From positions 1 to 8,787 of the forward strand of contig JAIRZS010000230.1 in the NCBI GenBank assembly GCA_031267115.1: DNA of 8,787 nucleotides. The letters are read 5' to 3'. This document shows, one piece after another, positions 1-5,281 of this stretch. Source of the stretch: Treponema sp. Its GTDB lineage: Bacteria; Spirochaetota; Spirochaetia; Treponematales; Breznakiellaceae. Numbering within the stretch: the first letter of the stretch is position 1; every line of letters starts with the position of its first letter. Position numbers and translations under genes: made by a program. The notes beneath the pieces are model-generated. The model saw only the letters and a program-made list of their open reading frames with translations. It was not told the origin of the DNA and ran no database searches.

Positions 1-89
1 GCCGCGACAACAAGATCAGCGGCCTCCGCGAGCCGCCGGCATACCGCTTCCGCAGGCCCTTCCCCGCCGATAAAAGCTATCCCCCTCAT
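1..89 (-). CDS. Thiamine pyrophosphokinase-like protein, N-terminal part (cut by window edge)
   Basis: This is a partial minus-strand reading frame starting with ATG at 89 and running off the left edge after 29 codons. The visible protein starts MRGIAFIGGEGP, an N-terminal beta strand and glycine-rich turn, and continues to an ADLVVAA segment. This layout resembles the start of thiamine pyrophosphokinases, which transfer pyrophosphate from ATP to thiamine in the cytoplasm and have an ADLVIAADGG-type segment at this point. The catalytic aspartates would lie outside the window, so the call rests on the N-terminus alone. A purine-rich stretch (GGAAGGGGGA) lies before the ATG. An upstream ATG at 97 is followed at once by a TGA and cannot be the start. 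The gene is divergent from cca. Another small Rossmann-like enzyme is possible. Confidence 0.5.
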   Translation of the reverse strand, partial: MRGIAFIGGEGPAEAVCRRLAEAADLVVA

Positions 90-118
90 CCCGCCATCCC
101 CCTTCCGCAAGCAGTCCC

Positions 119-147
119 AGTATACTATTCTATTCCCGGATGAACAA
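119..147 (-). promoter_or_regulatory. Possible promoter of the left-edge gene
   Basis: On the minus strand TATACT (124-119) lies 17 bases after TTGTTC (147-142, three of six matches to the -35 consensus). Transcription would start near 112 and leave a leader of about 23 bases before the ATG at 89. The -10 lies in the self-complementary AGTATACT at 119-126, so the same bases could serve as the cca -10 on the other strand. Confidence 0.35.
121..126 (+). promoter_or_regulatory. Possible -10 box of cca
   Basis: TATACT (five of six matches to TATAAT) ends 13 bases before the cca ATG, so the expected transcript would have a leader of only about six bases. No -35 hexamer is recognisable at 16-18 bases upstream, where the sequence is C-rich, and no Shine-Dalgarno sequence precedes the ATG. 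Confidence 0.35.
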
Positions 148-1492
148 TGTCCCTGTCGATCCTCTGCTGAAAGAAATTGCCTCTCATTTTATAAAACAGG
201 GAAAACCGGTGTACCTTGTCGGAGGCGCGGTGCGGGACCTGCTTCTGGGGAAAAAAGCCGCGGACTGGGACCTGGCTTCCGGCGCCAAGCCCGAGGAAGT
301 TATGTCCATGTTCCGCCGGGTTATTCCCACGGGGATAAAGCACGGGACCGTTACAATACTCTACAAAGACGTCTCTGTCGAGGTAACCGCCTTCCGCGCC
401 GAATCCGCTTACACGGACGGGCGGCGGCCTGACCGGGTAGAATACGTTTCTTCCATCGAGGAGGATCTTTCCCGCAGGGACTTCACCATGAACGCGCTCG
501 CGGCGGAACTCCCCTCGGGGAGGCTTGTCGATCCCTTTGGCGGCAAGAAGGACATAAAAGACAGGATCATCCGCTGCGTGGGCAGGCCCGCGGAGCGCTT
601 TTCCGAAGACGGGCTGCGGCCCATGCGGGCGCTGCGCTTTGCGAGCCAGCTGGGCTTCTCCGTGGAAGGGGAAACCCTGGACGCCATCCCGGACGCCCTC
701 GGCATTACCGCGAAAGTTTCCCCGGAACGCATACGGGACGAGTTCGAAAAGATCGTCGCGAGCGGCAAACCCTCGACGGCGCTGCTGCTCATGGAAAAAA
801 CAGGGCTGCTGGAACTCCTGTTCCCGGATTTGGCGCAATGCCGCCCGGTAGAACAGAAAGGCTGCCACCGCTACGACGTGCTGGGCCATTCGCTCCTCGC
901 CTGCGATTTTGCCGCCCGCAAAGCTTATTCCCGGACCGTGCGCCTCGCCGCCCTGTTCCACGATCTGGGCAAAAGGGCCGCCCTCAGGATCGACCCCGAC
1001 GGGAACCGCACTTTCTACCAGCACGAAAAGGAATCCGTCCGTCTCACGCGGAACATACTCAGGCGGTACCGCTACCCGAACGCGGTAATAGACGCCGTGG
1101 CGCACCTTGTCGGCGAGCACATGTTCCACTATACCGAAGACTGGGGCGACGCCGCGGTACGCCGTTTCATTATCCGCGCAGGCGAGGGAAACCTTGACGA
1201 ACTCTTCCAGCTCCGTTTTGCCGATGCGTTCGGGACCACGGGCGCGGAACCCGCGGCGGATTTCCTCCTCCCCCTGGCAGGCCGGGTGGAAGAAATTCTC
1301 TCAAAAAACAGGGCCTTTTCTCTAAAAGACCTGGCCGTTTCGGGAAAAGACCTCATCGCATCGGGGATAAAGCCGGGCAAACACATGGGCATCATCCTGA
1401 ACGAACTGCTCGAAGCGGTGCTGGACGATCCTGAGCTTAATAACCGGGAAAAATTACTGGAAATCGCGGAAAAGATAAACAGAAGGTATTAA
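140..1492 (+). CDS. cca: CCA-adding tRNA nucleotidyltransferase with HD domain
   Basis: The 450-residue product adds or repairs the 3' CCA end of tRNAs in the cytoplasm, using CTP and ATP without a template. The class II nucleotidyltransferase head is clear: GGAVRD at 28-33, the metal-binding DWD at 42-44, a KHGTV strand at 68-72 and RRDFTMNA at 112-119. The neck and tRNA-binding region follows, with EDGLRPMRALRFASQLGF at 156-173. An HD domain is present from about 243, with H250 and the H274-D275 pair in LFHDLGK; in related enzymes this domain has phosphohydrolase activity. The C-terminus (SGKDLIASGIKPGKHMG and on) matches the usual body and tail. Length and motifs fit a full-length enzyme. 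The ATG at 140 is the only sensible start, although no ribosome binding site precedes it. The TAA stop overlaps that of rnc on the other strand. The related poly(A) polymerase PcnB is less likely given the HD domain and length. Confidence 0.93.
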   Translation: MNNVPVDPLLKEIASHFIKQGKPVYLVGGAVRDLLLGKKAADWDLASGAKPEEVMSMFRRVIPTGIKHGTVTILYKDVSVEVTAFRAESAYTDGRRPDRVEYVSSIEEDLSRRDFTMNALAAELPSGRLVDPFGGKKDIKDRIIRCVGRPAERFSEDGLRPMRALRFASQLGFSVEGETLDAIPDALGITAKVSPERIRDEFEKIVASGKPSTALLLMEKTGLLELLFPDLAQCRPVEQKGCHRYDVLGHSLLACDFAARKAYSRTVRLAALFHDLGKRAALRIDPDGNRTFYQHEKESVRLTRNILRRYRYPNAVIDAVAHLVGEHMFHYTEDWGDAAVRRFIIRAGEGNLDELFQLRFADAFGTTGAEPAADFLLPLAGRVEEILSKNRAFSLKDLAVSGKDLIASGIKPGKHMGIILNELLEAVLDDPELNNREKLLEIAEKINRRY

Positions 1493-2277
1493 CCGCCCTG
1501 CCCCCCGTCCCTGCTGTAGTATTCGTAGGCTACCCGCGCGGCTTCCTGCTCCGCGCTTTTTTTGTTCTTCCCCGTTCCGGGGCCGAAAGTCCGGTCATTT
1601 ACCGTAACTTCCGTCCAAAAAATATGGTCATGATCAGGCCCCGTCTTCTTTATCAGGCGGTAGGCGGGATAAACGCGGAAAAGCTGCTGGCTCAGTTCCT
1701 GCAGCAGCGATTTGTAGTCCTGGTGGTGGCGGTTGTCCCGGACCCGGCCTATCTCCGGCTCCATCCAGCGGCTCACAAAGATAAAGGCCGCTTTATACCC
1801 CGAATCCACGTACAGGGCGCCGATAAGGGCTTCCAGGGCATCGGCCAGTATGGCGTTTTTCTGCCTGCCGCCGGAATTCTCCTCCCCTTTGCCCAGGAGG
1901 AGCAAAGTATCAATCCTGAGTTCCCGGGCAACCCCGGCCAGAACATCCTCGGAAACCACCACCGATTTAATCTTCGCAAGCTCCCCTTCGGCCTTGTCCG
2001 AAAGATCCCGGTAAAGCAGCGTAGCGGTAACCGCCCCCAGAATAGCGTCCCCCAAAAATTCAAGCCGTTCGTTGTTGTTTTTATTGCCCGATTCATTGGA
2101 AAGGGAGCGGTGGATAAAGGCAAGGTTTAGAAGCTGCGGATTCTTGAAATGTACATTAGCGGCCTTTTGAAACACCGCCAATGTCTTCCTTCTGCCGGAA
2201 TCAAGGGAAAAGAATCCGGCAAGGGGCAATTCTTTTTTATTCTTGTTCTTGCTGTAATTTAATGTATTCGTAGGCAT
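1489..2277 (-). CDS. rnc: Ribonuclease III
   Basis: RNase III cuts double-stranded RNA, processing rRNA precursors and some mRNAs in the cytoplasm. Numbered from ATG 2277 (262 residues), the signature NERLEFLGD lies at 69-77 with metal ligands E73 and D77; the second acidic pair is D146 and E149 in LADALEALIGALYVDSG. A double-stranded RNA-binding domain spans about 187-254, from DYKSLLQELSQQ to the KKSAEQEAARVAYEYY helix. The frame stays open upstream to 2358, but that stretch is acpP read in another frame. ATG 2277 has no clear Shine-Dalgarno and makes a 41-base overlap with acpP. TTG 2229, two bases short of ten after the acpP stop, would give 246 residues; TTG 2181, preceded by AGAAGGAAG, would cut into the conserved N-terminus. 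Either of the first two starts would suit translational coupling to acpP. Confidence 0.92.
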   Translation of the reverse strand: MPTNTLNYSKNKNKKELPLAGFFSLDSGRRKTLAVFQKAANVHFKNPQLLNLAFIHRSLSNESGNKNNNERLEFLGDAILGAVTATLLYRDLSDKAEGELAKIKSVVVSEDVLAGVARELRIDTLLLLGKGEENSGGRQKNAILADALEALIGALYVDSGYKAAFIFVSRWMEPEIGRVRDNRHHQDYKSLLQELSQQLFRVYPAYRLIKKTGPDHDHIFWTEVTVNDRTFGPGTGKNKKSAEQEAARVAYEYYSRDGGQGG

Positions 2278-2482
2278 CCCGGACGGTTTCAAATTCATTG
2301 GCCTTTTCGTCAGGAATGGAAATACGCATTTCCTCTTCGATAGCGTAAACCAATTCATAGGTGTCCAGACTATCCGCGCCGAGGTCCTGACGGAAAGACG
2401 CGTCCAGCGTTACCTTGCTCTCGTCAATTTCCAATTTATCGGCGATCAGTTTTTTCATTTTCTCAAACAAATCATCTGCCAT
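2237..2482 (-). CDS. acpP: Acyl carrier protein
   Basis: This 81-residue acidic four-helix protein carries growing acyl chains on a phosphopantetheine arm during fatty acid synthesis. The attachment motif GADSLD is present with S38 as the modified serine, followed by the helix-2 segment TYELVYAIEEEM, a variant of the common TVELVMALEEEF. The C-terminus KLQQEQE is slightly longer than usual and overlaps the possible start region of rnc. A strong ribosome binding site (AGAGGAG, about six bases before the ATG) fixes the start. The gene follows rpmF after a 128-base gap full of hairpins and precedes rnc in the same direction. The nearby coaD makes the coenzyme A precursor from which the ACP arm is derived, a fitting pathway link. 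Very secure by length and motif. Confidence 0.96.
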   Translation of the reverse strand: MADDLFEKMKKLIADKLEIDESKVTLDASFRQDLGADSLDTYELVYAIEEEMRISIPDEKANEFETVRDAYEYIKLQQEQE

Positions 2483-2498
2483 TTAAGTTCTCCTCTGG

Positions 2499-2550
2499 CA
2501 ATTGGGTAAGAAGCGCTTTCAAAACTAAAGTTTTAAAAGCGCCCCAATTG
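2499..2550 (-). promoter_or_regulatory. Long stem-loop in the acpP leader
   Basis: CAATTGGG (2499-2506) pairs with CCCAATTG (2543-2550), and inside it 2513-2525 pairs with 2530-2542 around a four-base loop (2526-2529). This gives 21 paired positions with a six-base one-sided bulge at 2507-2512. The only non-Watson-Crick position, 2520 with 2535, is a G-U pair in RNA of the acpP sense but a C-A mismatch in the opposite strand, which suggests the acpP-sense RNA is the selected form. The stem ends two bases before the ribosome binding site and does not cover it. Possible roles are mRNA stabilisation, partial termination after rpmF, or an RNase III target. The last is attractive because rnc is downstream. 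Confidence 0.6.
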
Positions 2551-2576
2551 TCCGCCCAATAAAGAATCCGGCGGAC
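2550..2576 (-). promoter_or_regulatory. Stem-loop in the rpmF-acpP gap
   Basis: GTCCGCC (2550-2556) and GGCGGAC (2570-2576) form a perfect seven-base-pair stem with a 13-base loop. It abuts the larger acpP leader stem, sharing base 2550. It has no following T-run on the minus strand, so it is not a standard intrinsic terminator. Its function is unknown. Confidence 0.35.
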
Positions 2577-2587
2577 CCGTTTGTTAC

Positions 2588-2607
2588 GACAGGCGCTTCA
2601 GCCCGTC
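2588..2607 (-). promoter_or_regulatory. Stem-loop just after rpmF
   Basis: Three bases after the rpmF stop, 2588-2594 and 2601-2607 form a seven-base-pair stem around a six-base loop. The one irregular position is a G-U pair in the rpmF sense and A-C on the other strand. There is no T-run, so it may be a processing or 3'-stabilising hairpin rather than a terminator. Confidence 0.35.
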
Positions 2608-2610
2608 CTT

Positions 2611-2799
2611 TTAAACCTTGGATTCCGGTACAATAACCTGTTTTCCCCGGTAAAAACCGCATTTAGGGCAAACACGGTGCAGTTGAACCCGGTTCCCGCA
2701 GGTACTGCATACAACCAGGGTGGGGGCGTCCAGCTTCATGTTGATTGCCTGTCTCCGGCGGGTTCTTGCCTTCGACGTTTTCGCTCTGGGTACAGCCAT
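2611..2799 (-). CDS. rpmF: 50S ribosomal protein L32
   Basis: This 62-residue basic protein of the large ribosomal subunit has the classic L32 start MAVPRAKTSKARTRRRQA and a zinc ribbon formed by C31, C34, C44 and C47 (CSTCGN and CPKCGF). All four cysteines are kept, so this is the zinc-binding form. GAGG seven bases before the ATG supports the start. In many bacteria rpmF lies next to fatty acid synthesis genes, and here acpP follows it in the same direction. It has its own promoter 50-80 bases upstream, after coaD. Confidence 0.96.
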   Translation of the reverse strand: MAVPRAKTSKARTRRRQAINMKLDAPTLVVCSTCGNRVQLHRVCPKCGFYRGKQVIVPESKV

Positions 2800-2848
2800 T
2801 TATTAACCTCGCTTCGATTTGATCGGGGAAAATCCCTAAACCCTGTTT

Positions 2849-2877
2849 AATTTAACAAAAACCGGCATTTTTGTCAA
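2849..2877 (-). promoter_or_regulatory. Promoter for rpmF-acpP-rnc
   Basis: A perfect -35 box TTGACA (2877-2872) is followed after exactly 17 bases by TAAATT (2854-2849, four of six). Transcription would start near 2842, about 40 bases before the rpmF ATG. This is the best sigma-70-type promoter in the window. An inverted repeat (2855-2861 with 2868-2874) fills the spacer between the two boxes. Confidence 0.7.
2855..2874. promoter_or_regulatory. Operator-like inverted repeat in the rpmF promoter
   Basis: ACAAAAA (2855-2861) and TTTTTGT (2868-2874) are perfect inverted repeats separated by six bases and lie between the -35 and -10 boxes. A protein bound there would block RNA polymerase. It could instead be a weak coaD terminator stem, but it is AT-rich with no stable base. 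No regulator can be named from the sequence. Confidence 0.35.
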
Positions 2878-2882
2878 GCTCG

Positions 2883-3413
2883 TTATCGGCCGCCCGCGGC
2901 GGCAGGTTTCCCGGCGGCAGGCCCGGCCTTCCAGTCCCGCCGGTATTTATTTTCCAGGGCTTCCGCCACAACCGGGGGGACCATAGCGGAAATATCCCCG
3001 TGAAAAGAGGCCAGTTCCTTAATTGCCGAGGACCGGAGGACAAAATACCGGGGATCGGTAGTCATAAAGATAGTCTCAATCTGGGGCGAGAGGGCCTTGT
3101 TCATCATGGAAAGCTCAAATTCGTAGGAAAAATCGCTTATACCCCGGACCCCCCGCACAAGAATACGGATATCCCGTTCCTTCATAAACTCGACGATCAG
3201 CCTGTCCCAGACGACCACCGAGACATTCGGCCAGGGCCTGACAAGCTCCCCGAGCATAGCTTTCCGCTCCCCGGAAGAAAAAAGGCAGGATTTGTTCGGG
3301 TTATCCGCCACCACAACGACAAGCTCGTCAAAAATAGAACCGGCCCGCTCTATTATATCGAGATGCCCAAAAGTCGCCGGATCAAAAGATCCCGGGAAAA
3401 TCGCGTTAAGCAT
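2883..3413 (-). CDS. coaD: Phosphopantetheine adenylyltransferase
   Basis: This cytoplasmic enzyme joins 4'-phosphopantetheine and ATP to make dephospho-CoA, the penultimate step of coenzyme A synthesis. The 176-residue product shows the nucleotidyltransferase fold: GSFDP at 8-12 and TFGHLDII at 14-21 (H17 of the T/HxGH motif), RGVRG at 87-91, YEFELSMMN at 97-105 and the LRSSAIKELASFHGDI segment from 126. The last 15 or so residues (WKAGPAAGKPAAAGGR) are a low-complexity Ala/Gly/Pro tail beyond the usual 160-165-residue end. The ATG at 3413 is set by the conserved N-terminus, yet no ribosome binding site precedes it. A possible promoter lies so close that the mRNA may be almost leaderless. 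It is divergent from the lipoprotein at 3616 and 83 bases upstream of rpmF. Confidence 0.95.
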   Translation of the reverse strand: MLNAIFPGSFDPATFGHLDIIERAGSIFDELVVVVADNPNKSCLFSSGERKAMLGELVRPWPNVSVVVWDRLIVEFMKERDIRILVRGVRGISDFSYEFELSMMNKALSPQIETIFMTTDPRYFVLRSSAIKELASFHGDISAMVPPVVAEALENKYRRDWKAGPAAGKPAAAGGR

Positions 3414-3422
3414 TGCAATAAT

Positions 3423-3452
3423 ACCATATCTATGCTAATATAGCTCAGTCAA
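3423..3452 (-). promoter_or_regulatory. Possible coaD promoter
   Basis: TTGACT (3452-3447, five of six) and TATGGT (3428-3423, four of six) are 18 bases apart on the minus strand. Only nine bases separate the -10 from the coaD ATG, so the transcript would begin within one to three bases of the start codon. The AT-rich surroundings offer other weak -10 choices. Confidence 0.4.
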
Positions 3453-3558
3453 GGGTGTCTTTCAGGCCGGGCCGGGGTAAATGCGGAGAAATCTTTATTT
3501 TATTCCGGGCGCATCCGTATTGGGCCTTTTTCCGCCGGTACATTTATTTTGGGCCGGG

Positions 3559-3578
3559 GTTTTGAAAATATTCAAAAC
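3559..3578. repeat. Perfect inverted repeat upstream of the 3616 lipoprotein
   Basis: GTTTTGAA (3559-3566) and TTCAAAAC (3571-3578) are perfect inverted repeats around AATA. The element ends three bases before the proposed -35 box, a position suited to an activator or repressor site. A shorter related form, GTTTGA-N5-TCAAAC, occurs at 8675-8691 before another lipoprotein gene. Confidence 0.4.
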
Positions 3579-3580
3579 TC

Positions 3581-3609
3581 TGGATAATTTCAACAATTTA
3601 TGGTATATT
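3581..3609 (+). promoter_or_regulatory. Promoter of the 3616 lipoprotein
   Basis: TGGATA (3581-3586, four of six) and TATATT (3604-3609) are 17 bases apart, and TGG directly before the -10 makes it an extended -10 element. The -10 ends six bases before the ATG, so transcription would start at or next to the start codon. No Shine-Dalgarno sequence is present. Confidence 0.5.
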
Positions 3610-3615
3610 TGTAGA

Positions 3616-4167
3616 ATGAAAAGAATTTTTATTTCGCTGATAATCGTTCTTTTTACAGCTTTTTTATCCTGCGTTTCGGAACCCGCGCCGGCGGAAATTC
3701 CTGTGCAGACCGTTGAAGCCCAGCCTGCCGAAATGTTCCCGGAAGAACCGCCGGCCGGCAGCCAGGAACAAGAATTTGACCCGTCATCAATAAGCCGGGA
3801 AATGTTTGACGTCACAAAAAGCGATGTCCAGAAGCTGATCGCCGATCTTAACCGCGTTATCAGGGCCAGAAACTACAATACCTGGGTTTCCCATCTGGGA
3901 GAAGCCTACCTTGACAAGATCAGCTCCCAGGAATTCCTTGCCTCTACTTCTTCCCAGCCTTATTTGAAAAACAAAAAAATAACCCTGACAAGCGCCAAAG
4001 ATTACTTTGACCAGGTAGTGGTCCCTTCAAGGGCCAATGACCGGGTCGACGATATTGCTTTTGTTTCCGAAAACAGGGTCAAAGTCTATACCATCAACGA
4101 CAAAGGCCAGCGGCTGCGCCTCTATGATCTTGAAAATCATGAAGATGGCTGGAAAATTATAAATTAA
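3616..4167 (+). CDS. Lipoprotein with possible NTF2-like domain
   Basis: The 183-residue product begins MKRIFISLIIVLFTAFLSC, a lipoprotein signal peptide with lipobox FLSC and lipid-modified C19, so it should be membrane-anchored and face the periplasm or surface. A Pro/Glu/Ala-rich linker (about 20-58) leads to a folded domain at about 66-183. This begins with a helix (VQKLIADLNRVIRA), contains YNTWVSHLGEAYLDKISS and ends in DGWKIIN. That order, helices first, then strands and a terminal WKI, is reminiscent of NTF2-like/SnoaL domains, but I see no catalytic residues and assign no reaction. An in-frame extension to ATG 3481 exists; it lacks a signal sequence and crosses the promoter, so I reject it. 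The gene is divergent from coaD and is followed by a structured RNA element with T6. Confidence 0.82.
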   Translation: MKRIFISLIIVLFTAFLSCVSEPAPAEIPVQTVEAQPAEMFPEEPPAGSQEQEFDPSSISREMFDVTKSDVQKLIADLNRVIRARNYNTWVSHLGEAYLDKISSQEFLASTSSQPYLKNKKITLTSAKDYFDQVVVPSRANDRVDDIAFVSENRVKVYTINDKGQRLRLYDLENHEDGWKIIN

Positions 4168-4188
4168 GTATTAAACTCAAATAAGAGT

Positions 4189-4263
4189 ATTTCCCGAAAC
4201 CAGCCGAATTTTGGGAAATGCCCATAACAGCGAAAGAAAACCGCTTTCAAAATTCGGTTTTTT
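4189..4263 (+). terminator. Terminator region with pseudoknot-like pairing
   Basis: Two perfect stems interlock after the lipoprotein stop. Stem 1 is ATTTCCC (4189-4195) with GGGAAAT (4213-4219). Stem 2 is CCGAATTTT (4204-4212) with AAAATTCGG (4249-4257), followed at once by six T (4258-4263). The 5' strand of stem 2 lies in the loop of stem 1 with no gap to its 3' strand, which is H-type pseudoknot geometry. A rival short hairpin, AACCG (4239-4243) with CGGTT (4255-4259), uses the same T-run. A transcription end here is well supported by the stem plus T-run; the pseudoknot and any regulatory switching are inference. Confidence 0.6.
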
Positions 4264-4485
4264 GAGCCGCCTTACGGCCCGCGTATGAATAAAACGCCAT
4301 GCGCCCTGTCCTTTTTGCCTGTCCGGCAGGGGGACAATACGGGCGGGCATATTATCCCCGCGCGTGTCCCGGGAAATATCTTATCAGAAGAAGGGAGTGT
4401 TTGTAAAATCATGTCTATTCTTAAATACTTTGGCTCTGTTAGTTCCGTACCGGGCCGGTCTTCCGTCCGCCCTGCAAAACCGGAT
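4264..4485 (+). other. Leader region of the HEAT-repeat gene, no gene seen
   Basis: With the preceding terminator this makes a gap of over 300 bases between coding regions. An open frame runs through it from 4285 in phase with the HEAT-repeat gene, but its translation looks non-coding (Pro/Gly/Arg-rich, no domain). The only other thing I see is a candidate promoter at 4381-4409. Confidence 0.45.
4381..4409 (+). promoter_or_regulatory. Possible promoter of the HEAT-repeat gene
   Basis: TTATCA (4381-4386, four of six) and TAAAAT (4404-4409, five of six) are separated by 17 bases. A start near 4416 would give a leader of about 70 bases to the ATG at 4486. This conflicts with using ATG 4411 as the start codon. 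Confidence 0.4.
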
Positions 4486-5193
4486 ATGAAACGAGGTTTC
4501 ATTCTTGCCCTGGCAATATTCGCGGCTGTCTCGCCGGCCTGGGGCCAGTCTTCCCAATCCGGTAATGATGACGAGAGATCGGTCGAAGAGTCCTACCTCC
4601 AGGATTCGGTCGCGATTGCGATAATCCGCGAGCAAAGCCGTTCGGACAACTGGGAGGGCCAGATGCTTGCCCTGGAGTATATTTCCGAAGCGATCGATAG
4701 TGGGAATACAAATGACGAAATCCGGGGCGCCCTTGAGTATATCGGGCTTGAAGGCGTTGGAAATGTCATACGGGAAAATGGCCGGATTATCAATAACTTC
4801 CCCGACATCCGGGCAAGGGCTGCGGGTTTCCTTGGGAATATAGGAACCCCCGAGGCAAAAAATTCTCTCATCAAGATGCTCCTCTCGGATAACGAACCCT
4901 GGGTGCTCAGTGAAACGATAAAATCCCTGGCCAAAATCGGGATCAACGACGATGAAGAAACGGTAAGGACCATTGCATGGATTGTAAGGCGTTATGACAC
5001 CATCGCGCCCAACGATGTCCTGGCCAAGTCCGCCCTGGACGCCTTCGACAGCTTTGCGCAGAGCAACGACGGAATCAAGGATCCCAGCGCCATTGATGCG
5101 ATTATGCGTATCCAGAATGGCCGCTATATCCGGCAGGTACAGACAAGGGCCAAGGATGTTCTTGCCAATATCCGGAAGCATTCCCAGCGGTAA
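4486..5193 (+). CDS. Exported HEAT-repeat protein
   Basis: The 235-residue product starts MKRGFILALAIFAAVSPAWG, a signal peptide with a likely signal peptidase I site after AWG (residue 20) and no lipobox cysteine, so a soluble periplasmic protein is expected. The mature part is a helical repeat: DIRARAAGFLGNIGTPEAKNS (about 107-127), WVLSETIKSLAKIG (139-152) and ALDAFDSFAQS (183-193) have the spacing and alanine/leucine pattern of HEAT repeats, which usually serve as protein-binding scaffolds. No catalytic motif is seen. ATG 4486 is chosen because it begins the signal peptide, though no ribosome binding site precedes it. ATG 4411, with GGGAG 13 bases upstream, would add 25 residues before the signal peptide and seems less likely. 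The J-domain gene follows 88 bases later in the same direction. Confidence 0.8.
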   Translation: MKRGFILALAIFAAVSPAWGQSSQSGNDDERSVEESYLQDSVAIAIIREQSRSDNWEGQMLALEYISEAIDSGNTNDEIRGALEYIGLEGVGNVIRENGRIINNFPDIRARAAGFLGNIGTPEAKNSLIKMLLSDNEPWVLSETIKSLAKIGINDDEETVRTIAWIVRRYDTIAPNDVLAKSALDAFDSFAQSNDGIKDPSAIDAIMRIQNGRYIRQVQTRAKDVLANIRKHSQR

Positions 5194-5281
5194 TAGCTGC
5201 CTTGCCCCGAAGGCTAAACTTTCTACAGAAATGGAATTAGCGTGAAGGAAGGCCGGTTTTCCGTTTTAAAGGCGGCGAAAA

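Noticed and set aside
125..1129. Long minus-strand open frame opposite cca
   Set aside because: It lies antisense to a clearly functional cca, has no recognisable domain and is explained by the high GC content of the opposite codons.
2581..2850. Plus-strand open frame over rpmF
   Set aside because: rpmF on the minus strand is unmistakable and the opposite frame has no support.
3438..3452. tRNA-like TATAGCTCAGTC string
   Set aside because: It resembles a D-arm start, but no matching acceptor, anticodon or T arms follow at the right spacing.
3469..3560. Direct repeat GGGCCGGGGT at 3469-3478 and 3551-3560
   Set aside because: Two copies of a ten-base GC-rich string 82 bases apart, without flanking similarity, can arise by chance.
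3481..3615. Upstream extension of the 3616 lipoprotein to ATG 3481
   Set aside because: It would bury the lipoprotein signal peptide and crosses an inverted repeat and a promoter.
2514..4252. CGCTTTCAAAA found at 2514-2524 and 4242-4252
   Set aside because: The two copies lie in different structural contexts and on differently oriented transcripts, so a shared function is not supported.
4285..4485. N-terminal extension of the HEAT-repeat protein
   Set aside because: The extension looks non-coding and would place the signal peptide internally.
4384..5181. Minus-strand open frame opposite the HEAT-repeat gene
   Set aside because: The plus-strand frame has a signal peptide and regular helical repeats; the opposite frame has neither.
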